A stretch of 48,296 nucleotides of DNA from Micromonospora craterilacus (GCF_003236315.1 NZ_POTY01000015.1:1-48296), one strand, 5' to 3'; shown: positions 12,270 through 21,616, numbered from the stretch's first letter. Notes: generated by a model from the sequence alone, not told the origin. A program made the numbers and translations.

Positions 12270-13271
12270 TCAGTCGTGCCGCGCGGACAGGGCGGCGAGC
12301 TGGTCGGCGTACTCGATTCGGCCGGCCCACTCCGCGGGCCAGGCGGCCATGCCGTGGGCCGCACCGACGAAGGCGCCGGCGAGCGCGGCGATGGAGTCGG
12401 AGTCGCCGGCGGTGGCGGCGCCCCGGGCCAGCGCCCCGACCGGGTCGTCGGCGTGCCGGACGGCGCAGTAGAGGGCGGTGACCAGGGCTTCCTCGGCGAT
12501 CCAACCCTCACCGGTGAGCCGGCACGGGTCACCCCCGTCGTCGGGGCCGGCCAGGGCCGCGTCCAGCCGGCGCAGTGCGCGCAGACACTCGTCCCAGCCC
12601 CGGGCGATGAACTCCTCCGGCGCCCGCTCGTCAGCCCGCTGCCACAGGTCACCCAGCCAGTCGGCCCGGTAGACGGTGCGCTGCTCGTGGGCCCGCCCGG
12701 TGAGCAGGCCGGGCAGCTCGGCCAGGGCGGCGCCGTCGCACAGCAGCCGGACGGCGTACGCGGTCAGCTCGCTGGCCGCCAGGCCGGTCGGGTGGCCGTG
12801 GGTCAGGCCGGCCTGGAGTTGGGCCAGCCCGGCGAGAATGTCCAGGTCGACGTCGAGCAGCCCGACCGGGGTGACCCGCATGTTCGCGCCGCAGCCCTTC
12901 GAGCCGGCCTGGGTGGCCTGTTGCCAGGGCAGCCCACGGGACAGCTCGGCGCAGGCGCGCAGGCAGGTCATCCCCGGTGCGCGGTTGTTGTCCGGGCTGG
13001 CCGCCCAGTCGAGGAAGCGCTGCCGCAGCAGCGGCTCGACCACCTCCGCCGTGTAGCCGGGCGCGTCGTGCAGCGCCCAGCCCACCGCGAGGGCCATCTG
13101 GGTGTCGTCGGTGACCAGCGCCGGGTCGCCCACCAGTTGCCGAGGACCGGCGGGACCGTACCGCCGCTCGATCTCGGCGACGCTGAGAAACTCGGTGGGT
13201 TTGCCCAGGGCGTCACCGTAGGCGAGACCGAAGAGCGAGCCGGCGGCTCGCTGGAGCGTGGGGCTGATCAT
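12270..13271 (-). CDS. ADP-ribosylglycohydrolase family protein
   Basis: 333 aa from the ATG at 13271; an in-frame TTG at 13298 is less likely. The DraG/ARH fold is recognised from GLAYGDALGKPTE near the N-terminus, the metal-binding TDDTQMAL motif (about residue 57) and the C-terminal GDSDSIAALAGAFVGAAHG, a variant of the usual GDTD motif. Such enzymes remove ADP-ribose from protein, nucleic acid or metabolites through a di-Mg site. The target here cannot be told. It follows the VOC gene by 39 bp and is probably cotranscribed with it. Confidence 0.88.
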   Translation of the reverse strand: MISPTLQRAAGSLFGLAYGDALGKPTEFLSVAEIERRYGPAGPRQLVGDPALVTDDTQMALAVGWALHDAPGYTAEVVEPLLRQRFLDWAASPDNNRAPGMTCLRACAELSRGLPWQQATQAGSKGCGANMRVTPVGLLDVDLDILAGLAQLQAGLTHGHPTGLAASELTAYAVRLLCDGAALAELPGLLTGRAHEQRTVYRADWLGDLWQRADERAPEEFIARGWDECLRALRRLDAALAGPDDGGDPCRLTGEGWIAEEALVTALYCAVRHADDPVGALARGAATAGDSDSIAALAGAFVGAAHGMAAWPAEWAGRIEYADQLAALSARHD

Positions 13272-13310
13272 GAAGGTGATGATGCCCACCGCCCGCAAGC
13301 CCGCCCGCGA

Positions 13311-13685
13311 TCAGTCCCAGCAGAGGCAGAACGGGTGGCCGGCCGGGTCGGCGTAGACCCGCCAGCCCTCGCCCTCACCGGGCAGCCGGCGGGCACCCAG
13401 GGCCAGCACCGCCTTCTCGGCGGTCTCGACGTCGTCGACCGTCACGTCGAGATGGAACTGTTGCGGCCGCTCCGGATCGGGCCAGACCGGCGCACGCAGG
13501 TCGAGCGCCTGCTGGAAGGCGAGCCGCGGCCGGTGCCCCGGCGGGCCACCGAGCACCACCCACTCGTCGTCGGAGTCCTCCTCGATAACGGGCAGACCGA
13601 GCAGCTCCGAGTAGAAGCCGGCCAGCGCGCGAGGATCGGGGCAGTCGATCACCGTGGAACGCAGCTGTCCAATCATGCGGTTCAT
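13311..13685 (-). CDS. VOC (glyoxalase/bleomycin-resistance fold) protein
   Basis: 124 aa. A single vicinal-oxygen-chelate module with two beta-alpha-beta repeats: VIDCPDPRALAGFYSELLGLPV and FHLDVTVDDVETAEKAVLALGA, ending in the classic ADPAGHPFCLCWD. ATG at 13685 has GGAGGG 6 bases upstream. Members include lyases, dioxygenases and drug-binding resistance proteins; the substrate is unknown. It lies in a minus-strand run of closely spaced genes. Confidence 0.88.
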   Translation of the reverse strand: MNRMIGQLRSTVIDCPDPRALAGFYSELLGLPVIEEDSDDEWVVLGGPPGHRPRLAFQQALDLRAPVWPDPERPQQFHLDVTVDDVETAEKAVLALGARRLPGEGEGWRVYADPAGHPFCLCWD

Positions 13686-13714
13686 GCTGCCCTCCGGGTA
13701 CGACAGGAAAACCC

Positions 13715-14716
13715 TCAGTCCTCGGCGAGCCGGCGGCCGGCGTCCCGGCAGGCGGCGAGGACCGCCCGGACGTAGGCCGGGGTGGCCCCGGCCAGGCCAC
13801 AGGCGGGGGTGACCACCACCTGCTCGGCGAGCTGGCGGCGCGGGAAGCCGAGGCGGTCCCAGAGTCCGCGTACCCGGTCGGCGACCTGGGCTGAGGTCGG
13901 CGCGCGACCGGCCGGCGGGGTGGTCGGCGCGGCGCCGGCCAGCAGACCGAGCCCGGCGTCGATCGTCTCGCCCAGCGGGTCGAGGTCGGTGACCAGGCTC
14001 AGGTCGAGTGCCACGCCCGCCGCGCCGGTGGACCGGATCAGCTCCAGCGGCACGTCCGGGGCGCAGCAGTGCACCACGGTCGGCACCCCGGCCGCCTCGA
14101 TCACGCCGCGCAGTACTGCCCTGGCAACCTCTGAATCCACCGCCCGGTAGGTGCCGAAGCCGCTCTCGGTGGGTACCCGGCCGGCGAGCACCGCGGGCAG
14201 CGACGGCTCGTCGAGCTGGAGCAGCACCGACGCGCGGGGCACCCGGCGGGCCACCGCCTCGACGTGGCCGCGCAGCCCTTCGGCGAGCGAGCCGGCCAGG
14301 TCCCGCACCGCGCCGGAGTCGCGCAGCATCCGGCCGCCGATCGGCAGTTCCACCGAGGCGGCCAGGGTGAACGGGCCGGCCGCCTGGATCTTCAACGGGC
14401 CGGCGTACTCCTCGGCCTGCTCGGCGAGCTGGTCGAGGTCCCGCTCCATCAGGTCACGCGCCCGGCGCAGGTCCTTGCCGGGACGCGGGGCGACCCGCCA
14501 CCGAGCGGCGTACAGCTCCACCGGCAGCTCGATCAACAGCCCGGCGCTCCGCCCGATGAGGTCGGCACCCGGCCCACGGTCCGGCAGCTCCGGCAGGTGC
14601 GGCAGCGCCGGAAGCTCCCCGAGCACCACCCGCTGCGCCTCGGCGATGTCAGTGCCGGGCAACGACCCGATCCCGGTAGCCGCTCCAGCCGCCCACGGCC
14701 ACGCTTGATCAGTCAC
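13715..14716 (-). CDS. MetE-like (cobalamin-independent methionine synthase C-terminal family) protein
   Basis: 333 aa from a GTG at 14716. It matches only the C-terminal catalytic barrel of MetE (full MetE is about 750 aa): GIGSLPGTD at the N-terminus, LQLDEPSLPAVLAG, the zinc-ligand stretch VVHCCAP (His and Cys) and a later Cys in TPACGLAG. The N-terminal folate-binding barrel is absent, so its methyl donor is uncertain; related core-MetE proteins take methyl groups from other donors. Conserved next to mnmA in actinobacteria. Annotated elsewhere simply as methionine synthase. Confidence 0.82.
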   Translation of the reverse strand: MTDQAWPWAAGAATGIGSLPGTDIAEAQRVVLGELPALPHLPELPDRGPGADLIGRSAGLLIELPVELYAARWRVAPRPGKDLRRARDLMERDLDQLAEQAEEYAGPLKIQAAGPFTLAASVELPIGGRMLRDSGAVRDLAGSLAEGLRGHVEAVARRVPRASVLLQLDEPSLPAVLAGRVPTESGFGTYRAVDSEVARAVLRGVIEAAGVPTVVHCCAPDVPLELIRSTGAAGVALDLSLVTDLDPLGETIDAGLGLLAGAAPTTPPAGRAPTSAQVADRVRGLWDRLGFPRRQLAEQVVVTPACGLAGATPAYVRAVLAACRDAGRRLAED

Positions 14717-14804
14717 CGCCGAAGGGTACCCGCCACCCGGCCCGCAATTCGTTGATCAAGAGTTCGCGTCGCCGGCGGACCGGAACGAGCCGCAGGATGG
14801 TGGG

Positions 14805-15875
14805 TCAGTCGGTGATGGTGGCGGAGCCCAGGACGATGTCACCGGCGGGGTCGGGGCGGTAGGTCACGATGGCCTGGCCGGCGGCGACGCCGCGGACCGG
14901 GCGGCGCAGGTCGGCGTGGAGGGTGTCGCCGGTGACGGTGACGGTGGCAGGCACGACGACGCCGTGCGCGCGGAGCTGGACCTCGCACTCGATCGGGCCG
15001 TCGGGGCGCGGGCCGCCGGTCCAGACGGGGCGGCTGGCGCGCACCGTGGAGACCTCCAGCGCCTCGGCCGGGCCGACGGTCACCGTGTTGGTCTTGGGCG
15101 TGATGGAGAGCACGTAGCGGGGGCGGCCGTCCGGGGCGGGACGGTCGAGGTGCAGGCCACGCCGCTGGCCGACGGTGTACGCGTACGCACCGGCGTGGCG
15201 GCCCACCACCGCGCCGGTGGCGTCGACCACGTCGCCGGGCGTCTCGCCGAGCCGCTGGGCCAGGAAGCCACGGGTGTCGCCGTCGGCGATGAAGCAGATG
15301 TCGTGCGAGTCCGGCTTGTCGGCGACCGCCAGGCCCCGGTCGGCGGCCTCCTGCCGGACCTGCGCCTTGGTCGAGTCGCCGAGCGGGAAGATCGAGCGGT
15401 CCAGCTGCTCCCGGGTGAGCACGGCCAGCACGTACGACTGGTCCTTGGCCTCGTCGACGCTGCGGCGCAGCAGACCGTCGGGACCGAGTCGGGCGTGGTG
15501 GCCGGTGACCACGGCGTCGAAGCCCAGAGCCACCGCCCGGTCCAGCACCGCGGCAAACTTGATCTTCTCGTTGCAACGCAGGCACGGGTTCGGGGTACGC
15601 CCGGCCGCGTACTCGGCGACGAAGTCGTCGACCACGTCGGCGTGGAAGCGGTCGGCCATGTCCCAGACGTAGAACGGGATGCCGAGCACGTCGGCCGCGC
15701 GCCGGGCGTCGCGGGAATCCTCCAGGGTGCAGCAGCCCCGCGCCCCGGTGCGGTAGGTCTGCGGGTTGCGGGCCAGGGCCAGGTGCACGCCGGTGACGTC
15801 GTGGCCGGCCTCCACCGCCCGCGCCGCCGCGACGGCGGAATCCACGCCGCCGGACATCGCCGCCAACACCCTCAC
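14805..15875 (-). CDS. mnmA: tRNA-specific 2-thiouridylase
   Basis: 356 aa. I chose the GTG at 15875 (GGGAGA about 9 bases upstream) rather than GTG 15923, because family members begin just before the PP-loop. Motifs: PP-loop [12 protein letters not shown] (residues 6-17), [36 protein letters not shown] with the catalytic Cys, and SHDICFI with the second Cys. It adenylates and thiolates U34 of Lys, Glu and Gln tRNAs using sulfur from a cysteine desulfurase, which is the gene directly upstream (85 bp away), a good functional match. Confidence 0.96.
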   Translation of the reverse strand: MRVLAAMSGGVDSAVAAARAVEAGHDVTGVHLALARNPQTYRTGARGCCTLEDSRDARRAADVLGIPFYVWDMADRFHADVVDDFVAEYAAGRTPNPCLRCNEKIKFAAVLDRAVALGFDAVVTGHHARLGPDGLLRRSVDEAKDQSYVLAVLTREQLDRSIFPLGDSTKAQVRQEAADRGLAVADKPDSHDICFIADGDTRGFLAQRLGETPGDVVDATGAVVGRHAGAYAYTVGQRRGLHLDRPAPDGRPRYVLSITPKTNTVTVGPAEALEVSTVRASRPVWTGGPRPDGPIECEVQLRAHGVVVPATVTVTGDTLHADLRRPVRGVAAGQAIVTYRPDPAGDIVLGSATITD

Positions 15876-15960
15876 CCGGACCACTCTCCCTTCGAAGTCG
15901 AGCCTATCTCCGCCCCGGCGCACGCCGGTCTCCCCCGCCCGCTCCGCCGGGCCGGGCGGG

Positions 15961-17136
15961 TCAGCGCGGGGTACGCAGCGCCGCCGCGCGCCGGGCGCGG
16001 TCGACGGCCGCCGGCAGGGCGGCGATGAGCGCGTCGACGTCTGCGGCGGTGCTGGTGTGGCCCAGCGAGAAACGCAGCGAGGAGCGGGCCCGGTCGTCGT
16101 CGGCGCCCATCGCCAGCAGCACGTGTGCGGGCTGGGCCACCCCGGCCGAGCAGGCCGAACCGGTCGAGCAGGCGATGCCCTGGGCGTCCAGCAGGAGCAG
16201 CAGGGCGTCGCCCTCGCAGCCGGGGAAGGAGAAGTGCGCGTTGCCGGGCAGCCGGTCGGTCGGGTCGCCGTTGAAGACCACCTCGGGCACCGCCTGCCGG
16301 ACCCGCTCGACCAGGTCGTCGCGGAGCGCGGCGACCCGGGCGGCGTACTCCTGCTGGCCCTTCACCGCCGCCTCGACGGAGACCGCGAAGGCGACGACGC
16401 CGGCGGCGTCCAGGGTGCCGGAGCGCACGTCGCGCTCCTGGCCGCCCCCGTGCAGCAACGGCACCGCGGCCACGTCCCGGGCCAGCACCAGCGCGCCGAC
16501 CCCGACCGGGCCGCCGAGCTTGTGCCCGGTCACGGTGAGCGCGGCGACGCCGCTGGCGGCGAAGTCGACCGGCACCTGACCGACCGCCTGGATCGCGTCG
16601 GTGTGGAACGGTACGCCGTGCTCCGCGGCGACCGCGGCCAGCTCGCCGATCCGCTGGACCGTGCCGACCTCGTTGTTCGCCCACATGGCGGTGACCAGCG
16701 CGACCCGGTCGGCGTGCTCGGTCAGCTCGGCGCGCAGCGCGTCCGGGTGCAGCCGTCCGGTGCCGTCAACCGGCAACCAGCCCACCTCGGCCTGCTCGTG
16801 CTGGCCCAGCCAGTCCACCGCGTCGAGCACGGCGTGGTGCTCGACCGCGCTGGAGACCACCCGGGTGCGCCGCGCGTCGGCGCCCCGACGGGCCCAGAAG
16901 ATGCCCTTGACCGCGAGGTTGTCGCTTTCCGTACCGCCACCGGTGAAGATCACCTCGGACGGCCGGGCACCCAGCGCGGCGGCCACCCGTTCCCGCGACT
17001 CCTCCACCCGCCGTCGGGCACGCCGACCCGACGCGTGCAGGGAGGACGCGTTGCCGACCTCGCGGGCGGTCGCGACGTACGCTTCCAGTGCCTCGGCGAG
17101 CATTGGAGTCGTCGCGGCATGATCCAGGTAAGCCAT
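15961..17136 (-). CDS. Cysteine desulfurase (IscS/NifS type)
   Basis: 391 aa PLP enzyme. It starts [13 protein letters not shown]; the PLP Lys is in [12 protein letters not shown] and the catalytic Cys lies in the loop [22 protein letters not shown] and [15 protein letters not shown] are also typical. It releases sulfur from cysteine as a protein persulfide; with mnmA next, its main role is probably tRNA thiolation, though Fe-S cluster supply is possible. ATG at 17136 follows a GTG at 17139 that could also serve. A gene-free leader of about 270 nt precedes it. Confidence 0.95.
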   Translation of the reverse strand: MAYLDHAATTPMLAEALEAYVATAREVGNASSLHASGRRARRRVEESRERVAAALGARPSEVIFTGGGTESDNLAVKGIFWARRGADARRTRVVSSAVEHHAVLDAVDWLGQHEQAEVGWLPVDGTGRLHPDALRAELTEHADRVALVTAMWANNEVGTVQRIGELAAVAAEHGVPFHTDAIQAVGQVPVDFAASGVAALTVTGHKLGGPVGVGALVLARDVAAVPLLHGGGQERDVRSGTLDAAGVVAFAVSVEAAVKGQQEYAARVAALRDDLVERVRQAVPEVVFNGDPTDRLPGNAHFSFPGCEGDALLLLLDAQGIACSTGSACSAGVAQPAHVLLAMGADDDRARSSLRFSLGHTSTAADVDALIAALPAAVDRARRAAALRTPR

Positions 17137-17409
17137 CACGGTTCAGCCTAACGACCAGTCCGACCTCGACCGCAGGCCGGAGTGCCGGGTGTGGGAGGGC
17201 AGCCAACTGCTGTCCGTTTAGTGCGCGTTGGTAGCGCAAGTGAGCCTCAGTGATAGGGTCGGTGCCGCCGGGCGGGCGATAACCAAACCCGCCCGGTTAG
17301 TGAGACTCCTGCGGCGGCAGGCTAAACACGTCAGCTTGATCGGTACCGGGAGTGCCTCGGGAACCAGCCCCATGAGGCTCGAACGGACGTGGAGACCAGG
17401 TTAAGACCA
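17137..17409 (-). promoter_or_regulatory. Long structured 5' leader of the cysteine desulfurase-mnmA operon
   Basis: About 270 nt lie between a good promoter (17416-17443) and the desulfurase start, with no convincing reading frame. It can fold a 9-bp GC hairpin (17268-17296), a CCTGC/GCAGG hairpin (17308-17321) and several smaller stems. The minus-strand order promoter - stems - GC hairpin - gene suits an attenuator or cis-regulatory RNA. It matches no riboswitch class I can recall; a separate ncRNA on either strand is also possible. Confidence 0.4.
17268..17296 (-). terminator. GC hairpin in the desulfurase leader (attenuator candidate)
   Basis: CCGGGCGGG pairs perfectly with CCCGCCCGG across an 11-base AT-richer loop (CGATAACCAAA on the plus strand). 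Located inside the leader rather than after a gene, so it could terminate early transcription or be part of an ncRNA. Confidence 0.45.
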
Positions 17410-17415
17410 GGGCTT

Positions 17416-17443
17416 ATCCTGGCACAGGTCGTCGAAGCGTCAA
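17416..17443 (-). promoter_or_regulatory. Promoter for the desulfurase-mnmA transcript
   Basis: On the minus strand, TTGACG at 17443-17438 and CAGGAT at 17421-17416 are 16 bases apart, a close match to the actinobacterial housekeeping promoter. The start of transcription would be near 17409. Confidence 0.55.
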
Positions 17444-17649
17444 CCTCGCACCGCGTCAGCGGGTCAGACGAGGAGCGTCCGCTGGCAACGGCGGACTGCG
17501 ATTTGGTGTGCTCACCAAAGCACACTCGCTCGCAACGGATGGGGGCACACGCCGAGCCCGGACTTGCCATACTCGTAGTTGACGTCCCCGGCCGAGCAGG
17601 ACGACAGACGGCCCCTCCGGCGACAGTACGCCGCAGGGCCCCTGAACGG
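17444..17649. other. Intergenic region between etfA and the desulfurase promoter
   Basis: About 200 bp. A short minus-strand frame at 17331-17570 has no family resemblance and unlikely composition. Nothing else recognised. Confidence 0.4.
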
Positions 17650-17692
17650 GCTGATCGGCGGGCCGGTTCAGCTCCCCGGCCCGCCGATCAGC
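17650..17692 (-). terminator. Terminator after etfA
   Basis: A perfect 17-bp stem (5' arm 17650-17666, 3' arm 17676-17692, starting GCTGATCGGCGGGCCGG) with a 9-base loop, 23 bp past the etfA stop. It should stop transcription from etfBA. Confidence 0.85.
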
Positions 17693-17715
17693 TCCCTCAC
17701 CTACGTACGCTGCCG

Positions 17716-18675
17716 CTACTTGCGCTTGCGGATCTCGTCGGCGGCCTGCGGGACGACCTTGAACAGGTCGCCCACCACGCCGAAGTCGGCCAGCTCGAAG
17801 ATGGGCGCCTCGCCGTCCTTGTTGACCGCGACGATCGTCTTCGAGGTCTGCATGCCGGCCCGGTGCTGGATCGCGCCGGAGATGCCCAGCGCGATGTAGA
17901 GCTGCGGGGAGACGGTCTTGCCGGTCTGACCGACCTGGAACTGGTGCGGGTAGAAACCGGAGTCGACCGCGGCGCGGGACGCGCCGACGGCGCCGCCGAG
18001 CAGGTCGGCCAGCTCCTCGACCAGCTTGAAGTTGTCCGCGTTGCCGACCCCACGGCCGCCGGAGACGACCACGCCGGCCTCGGTGAGCTCGGGGCGGGAG
18101 CCCTTCTGCTCGGCCACCCGGTCGACGACCTTGGCCAGCTTGTCGGTGTCGGTGACGGCGACGGTCAGCTGCTCGACCGCCGGGGTCGCCGCGGCCGCGG
18201 TCGGGGTGACCGAGTTCGGCCGGACGGTGACCAGCGGCAGACCACGGGTGACCTTGGACTTGACGATGGTCGAGCCGGCGAAGGCGACCTGGGTGGCGGT
18301 GCCGTCGGCGGTCAGGGCGACCACGTCGGTCAGGATGCCGTTGTCCAGCTTCACCGCCAGCCGGGCCGCGATCTCCTTGCCCTCCTGCGAGGAGGCGAGC
18401 AGCACGGCGGCCGGCTGCACCCGCTTGACCAGGTCGGCGACCACGGTGGCCTTGGGTGCCACCAGGTAGCCGTCGATCTCGTCACCCTCGGCCGCGTAGA
18501 TCTTCTCCGCGCCGTACTCGCCCAGCTTCCCGGCCAGCGCCTCGGCGGCGCCGGTGCCGCCGAGCACCACGGCCGACGGGGTGCCCAGCTCGCGGGCGAG
18601 GGTGAGCATCTCCAGGGTGACCTTCTTGACGCCGAACTCCCGAGTGGCTTCGACGACGACGAGAACCTCAGACAT
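17716..18675 (-). CDS. etfA: Electron transfer flavoprotein alpha subunit
   Basis: 319 aa, normal EtfA length. The start ATG at 18675 ([10 protein letters not shown]) has GAGGGGTG upstream and lies 12 bp after etfB. The C-terminal FAD domain shows [45 protein letters not shown] and AIQHRAGM. EtfAB carries electrons from acyl-CoA dehydrogenases to the membrane quinone pool. A strong hairpin follows the gene. The enoyl-CoA hydratase nearby also belongs to fatty-acid oxidation. Confidence 0.96.
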   Translation of the reverse strand: MSEVLVVVEATREFGVKKVTLEMLTLARELGTPSAVVLGGTGAAEALAGKLGEYGAEKIYAAEGDEIDGYLVAPKATVVADLVKRVQPAAVLLASSQEGKEIAARLAVKLDNGILTDVVALTADGTATQVAFAGSTIVKSKVTRGLPLVTVRPNSVTPTAAAATPAVEQLTVAVTDTDKLAKVVDRVAEQKGSRPELTEAGVVVSGGRGVGNADNFKLVEELADLLGGAVGASRAAVDSGFYPHQFQVGQTGKTVSPQLYIALGISGAIQHRAGMQTSKTIVAVNKDGEAPIFELADFGVVGDLFKVVPQAADEIRKRK

Positions 18676-18687
18676 GTCCCACACCCC

Positions 18688-19467
18688 TCACACGAACTTC
18701 TCGGTGGCGAGGAACTCGACCAGCTGCGCGCCGCCGGAGCCCTCGTCGGTGACCTTCACGCCACCGGAGCGCGGCGGACGCTTGCTGTGCTCCACGACCG
18801 CGCTGGTCGCGCCGTCGAGGCCCACCTCGGCCGCGGCCACTCCCAGGTCGGCCAGCGACAGCGTCTGCACCGGCTTCTTCTTCGCCGCCATGATTCCCTT
18901 GAACGACGGGTAGCGCGGCTCGTTGATGGTGTCCCACACCGAGACGATGGCCGGGGTCGAGGCGGTGACCACCTCGTAGCCCTCCTCGGTCTGCCGCTCC
19001 ACGGTCAACGTGGCCCCGTCGACGGTGAGCTTGCGGGCGCCGGTCAGCGCCGCCACGCCCAGCCGCTCGGCGAGCATGTGCGGCAGCACCTGCACCCGAC
19101 CGTCGGTCGACTCGGAGCCGCAGAGCACCAGGTCCGCGTTCAGCTGACCGAGCGCGGCGGCGAGCACCTTCGAGGTGGCCACCGCACACGAGCCGTGCAG
19201 GGCGTCGTCCACCACGTGCACCGCCTTGTCCGGCCCCATCGACAGCGCCTTGCGGATCGACTCGGTGGCCCGGTCCGGACCCATGGTCAGGATCGTCACC
19301 TCGCCGCCGTGCGCCTCCTTGATCTTCAACGCCTCCTCGATGGCGTACTCGTCCATCTCGTTGATGACGTTGTTCGCCGAACCGCGGTCGACAGTGTTGT
19401 CGTCAGTTCGCAGGTTGCGGTCCGCGCCCGAATCAGGCACCTGCTTGACGAGTACGACGATATTCAT
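18688..19467 (-). CDS. etfB: Electron transfer flavoprotein beta subunit
   Basis: 259 aa from ATG 19467 (MNIVVLVKQVPDSGADRNLR); the frame runs 13 codons further upstream, but this start matches the family and has GGAGGG upstream. Typical features: DNTVDRG, NEMDEYAIEEAL, VLCGSESTDGRVQVLPHMLAE (AMP-binding region) and IMAAKKKPVQTLSLADLG. It pairs with EtfA from the next gene. A TTGACC box sits 86 bp upstream near 19550, possibly part of the promoter. Confidence 0.96.
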   Translation of the reverse strand: MNIVVLVKQVPDSGADRNLRTDDNTVDRGSANNVINEMDEYAIEEALKIKEAHGGEVTILTMGPDRATESIRKALSMGPDKAVHVVDDALHGSCAVATSKVLAAALGQLNADLVLCGSESTDGRVQVLPHMLAERLGVAALTGARKLTVDGATLTVERQTEEGYEVVTASTPAIVSVWDTINEPRYPSFKGIMAAKKKPVQTLSLADLGVAAAEVGLDGATSAVVEHSKRPPRSGGVKVTDEGSGGAQLVEFLATEKFV

Positions 19468-19666
19468 CGCGCTTCGACGACCCTCCTGCTGTGGTGGTGT
19501 GATCAATCGCCCGGTCTGGGGCGCAGCCTCGCGCGTACCTTAACGTTCGGTCAACTGTGGGCCGTTGTGCCGTTGCCCACGGCGCCAATGTTACCTGCCA
19601 GTAGCATCAGCGTTCGGCGCGGCCGGAGTGACACAGCTCACCGACATCGCCCGTCGGCGCGAGCAC
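19468..19666. other. Upstream region of etfBA
   Basis: 199 bp between the small unknown gene and etfB. It contains TTAACGTT near 19541, a short palindrome that might be a TetR-type half operator, and a TTGACC box on the minus strand. No firm regulatory assignment. Confidence 0.35.
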
Positions 19667-20074
19667 TCAGCCCGCCGCGTCCAGGACACCCTTGATCCGC
19701 TCGATGACATCGGCCTCGGCCGGGCTGACGCCGTGGTGGGCCTGCGCCGTGCGGTCGGCGGCGGCCAGCACCACCGCGCGGTAGATCGGCACGTCCTGCG
19801 GGGCCTTCTCGGTCAGGATCTCGATCGCCCGACCCAGTGCCGGCAGCACCACCGACTCCACCTCCAGTGCCGAGTCCCGCGGCAGCTTCGGCAGCGGCCC
19901 GCTGGTCAGCGCCTCCTTCACCACGCCACTGGCGTCGGCCAACGCCCCGGAGGCCGCGAAGCTCTCCCGGAACACGGCGAGCACTCCCGGTTCGGCGTTG
20001 GAGACCATGAACACCGCGCCGAAGGCACCCGTCTTGAGGGTCAGCTTCTCCTCGTCGGTCAGCCGCTGCATCAT
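19667..20074 (-). CDS. Small conserved-looking protein of unknown function
   Basis: 135 aa starting at the ATG 20074, two bases past the stop of the acetyltransferase gene, so probably cotranscribed. It is a soluble, mainly helical protein beginning MMQRLTDEEKLTLKTGAFGA after the first Met-Met, with no signal peptide, membrane helix or catalytic motif I recognise. Its composition (good Ala/Leu/Val pattern, high third-base GC) supports real coding. I do not recognise the family. Confidence 0.75.
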   Translation of the reverse strand: MMQRLTDEEKLTLKTGAFGAVFMVSNAEPGVLAVFRESFAASGALADASGVVKEALTSGPLPKLPRDSALEVESVVLPALGRAIEILTEKAPQDVPIYRAVVLAAADRTAQAHHGVSPAEADVIERIKGVLDAAG

Positions 20075-20076
20075 GA

Positions 20077-20874
20077 TCACGGAGTGTAGACGTACGGCGT
20101 GGTGGTGGTGACCTGGACGAGGCCGAGCCGTTCCAGCAGCGGTCGGCTCTCGTCTGACGCGTCGACCTGCAACAGGGTCCGGCCGCGCTGCCCGGCGAGC
20201 CGGGCCCGGTGGGTGACCAGCGCCCGGTAGATCCCCTGACGCCGCCACTCGGGCCGGGTCGACCCGCCCCACAGGGTGGCGAAGGTGCTGCCCGACGGGT
20301 AGCGCACCCAGCCGGCGCTCACCACCGTCTCGCCCGCCTCGGCCACCACGACCGTGATCGCCTGCGGGTCGGTGGCGATCTCCCGGGCCAGCCCGCCGGC
20401 CAGGCCGGACAGGTCGTGACCCCACAACTGCGTCTCCATCGCCGCGATCCGGTCCAGGTCCGCGCGGCTGGTCACCTCCCGCAGGCGTACGCCGTCCGGC
20501 GGCACGGGCAGCGCGGAGGCCAGCGGCGCGACCGGGCCGACCACGACGGACTCCTGGTCCTCCGGCACGAAGCCGGCCGCATCCAGCCGCTGCGGCAGGT
20601 CGGCAGGCTCGTCGTGGCCGTGCAGCTTCCACTCCACCGACTCGCCCCGGTCGCGGAACACCGCCGCCTGCCGGGCGATCAGTGCGTCGAGGTCGGCGCC
20701 GCCCAGGCCGCCGAGGTCGCGGTAGGTCACCAGGCCCCGGTGGTCGAGCCCGAGCACCCGGAACAACGGACCGTCGGACTCCACCGCGACGCCGTCGGGG
20801 ACCGGGTCGGGCAGGCCCGGCCGCAGCTGGGCGTCGTACGCCGCGCGCAGGGCGGTCGCGTCAAGATCCGTCAT
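20077..20874 (-). CDS. GNAT-family acetyltransferase
   Basis: 265 aa from ATG 20874. The C-terminal half is a GNAT domain: VVVAEAGETVVSAGWVRY, GSTRPEWRRQGIYRALV (acetyl-CoA pyrophosphate loop, with RRQGIY as the Q/RxxGxG/A variant) and FxRLGLV-like LLERLGLVQVTTTTPYVY at the end. The N-terminal ~120 residues are a family-specific extension. Substrate unknown. It is divergent from the DUF202 genes, with only 41 bp between them. Confidence 0.87.
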   Translation of the reverse strand: MTDLDATALRAAYDAQLRPGLPDPVPDGVAVESDGPLFRVLGLDHRGLVTYRDLGGLGGADLDALIARQAAVFRDRGESVEWKLHGHDEPADLPQRLDAAGFVPEDQESVVVGPVAPLASALPVPPDGVRLREVTSRADLDRIAAMETQLWGHDLSGLAGGLAREIATDPQAITVVVAEAGETVVSAGWVRYPSGSTFATLWGGSTRPEWRRQGIYRALVTHRARLAGQRGRTLLQVDASDESRPLLERLGLVQVTTTTPYVYTP

Positions 20875-20915
20875 GTCCCCAGAATGCCCCCGAGAGCAAC
20901 CGGATAATCGCAACT

Positions 20916-21305
20916 GTGTGGCAGAGGATCAGGAACTGGTTCGACCCGCGGGAGTTGCGGTCGGTGGGCAATACCCCCGACTACCGCTTCTCGCTGGCCA
21001 ACGAGCGCACCTTCCTGGCCTGGCTCCGCACCGGGCTCGCCCTGGTCGCCGGCGGGCTCGCCGCCGCACAGTTCCTGCCCAACCTGTCGCTGGTCCACCT
21101 GCGGGAGGCGATCGCCGTGGCGTTGCTGCTGCTCGGTGGCGCGGTCGCCATCCGCGCGGTGGACCACTGGGCACGGATCGAACGGGCCATCCGGCTCGGT
21201 GAGGAGCTGCCCGCGTCCCGCTTCCCGGCCGTGCTCGCCCTCGTCGTCGGCCTCGGCGCGCTGCTGCTGGTGCTGGCGGTGCTGGCCGGCGCGATCAACG
21301 GATGA
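20916..21305 (+). CDS. DUF202 (YidH-type) membrane protein
   Basis: 129 aa. GTG start at 20916 (VWQRIRNWFDPRELR). The DUF202 core reads DYRFSLANERTFLAWLRTGLALVAGG, followed by two more membrane helices (three in all); the charged N-terminus is cytoplasmic. Function of the family is unknown. The stop overlaps the next start by 4 bases (ATGA), and the downstream gene is a shorter member of the same family, so the pair probably forms one membrane complex. Confidence 0.87.
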   Translation: MWQRIRNWFDPRELRSVGNTPDYRFSLANERTFLAWLRTGLALVAGGLAAAQFLPNLSLVHLREAIAVALLLLGGAVAIRAVDHWARIERAIRLGEELPASRFPAVLALVVGLGALLLVLAVLAGAING

Positions 21306-21616
21306 ACGGGGCCGGGGCGCCGGCCCGCGACCCGGGGCTGCAACCCGAGCGGACCCGTCTCGCCTGGCGGCGCACCGCACTGACGGTGACCGTGGTGGCG
21401 ATGCTCACCGTCCGGCTCGCGCTGGCCGGCGGCCGGGCCGGGGCGGCGCTGGCGGTGCTGGCCGTCCTCGGCTGGGGCGTCACCGTCACGCTCTGCTGGC
21501 GGCGGGCCACCGGCAGCGGGGTACCCGGCACCGGCGGGCGCACCCTCGCCCTGGTCAGCCTGTGCGCCATCGGATTCGCATTGATCGGCATCCTGCTGGT
21601 GTTGCGCGGGGTGTGA
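21302..21616 (+). CDS. DUF202 membrane protein, short form
   Basis: 104 aa, ATG 21302 overlapping the preceding stop. The core LQPERTRLAWRRTALTVTVV is the DUF202 signature, followed by three helices ending in LIGILLVLRGV. The usual arrangement in actinobacteria is exactly such a long/short DUF202 tandem. Function unknown. Confidence 0.85.
   Translation: MNGAGAPARDPGLQPERTRLAWRRTALTVTVVAMLTVRLALAGGRAGAALAVLAVLGWGVTVTLCWRRATGSGVPGTGGRTLALVSLCAIGFALIGILLVLRGV

Noticed and set aside
17331..17570. 79-codon minus-strand frame upstream of the desulfurase
   Set aside because: Odd Ser/Cys/Arg-rich composition, no ribosome-binding site, and it overlaps the promoter; the region fits a leader RNA better.
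17389..19695. A 768-codon plus-strand frame over etfBA
   Set aside because: Antisense to well-defined etfA and etfB; composition typical of a mirror frame.
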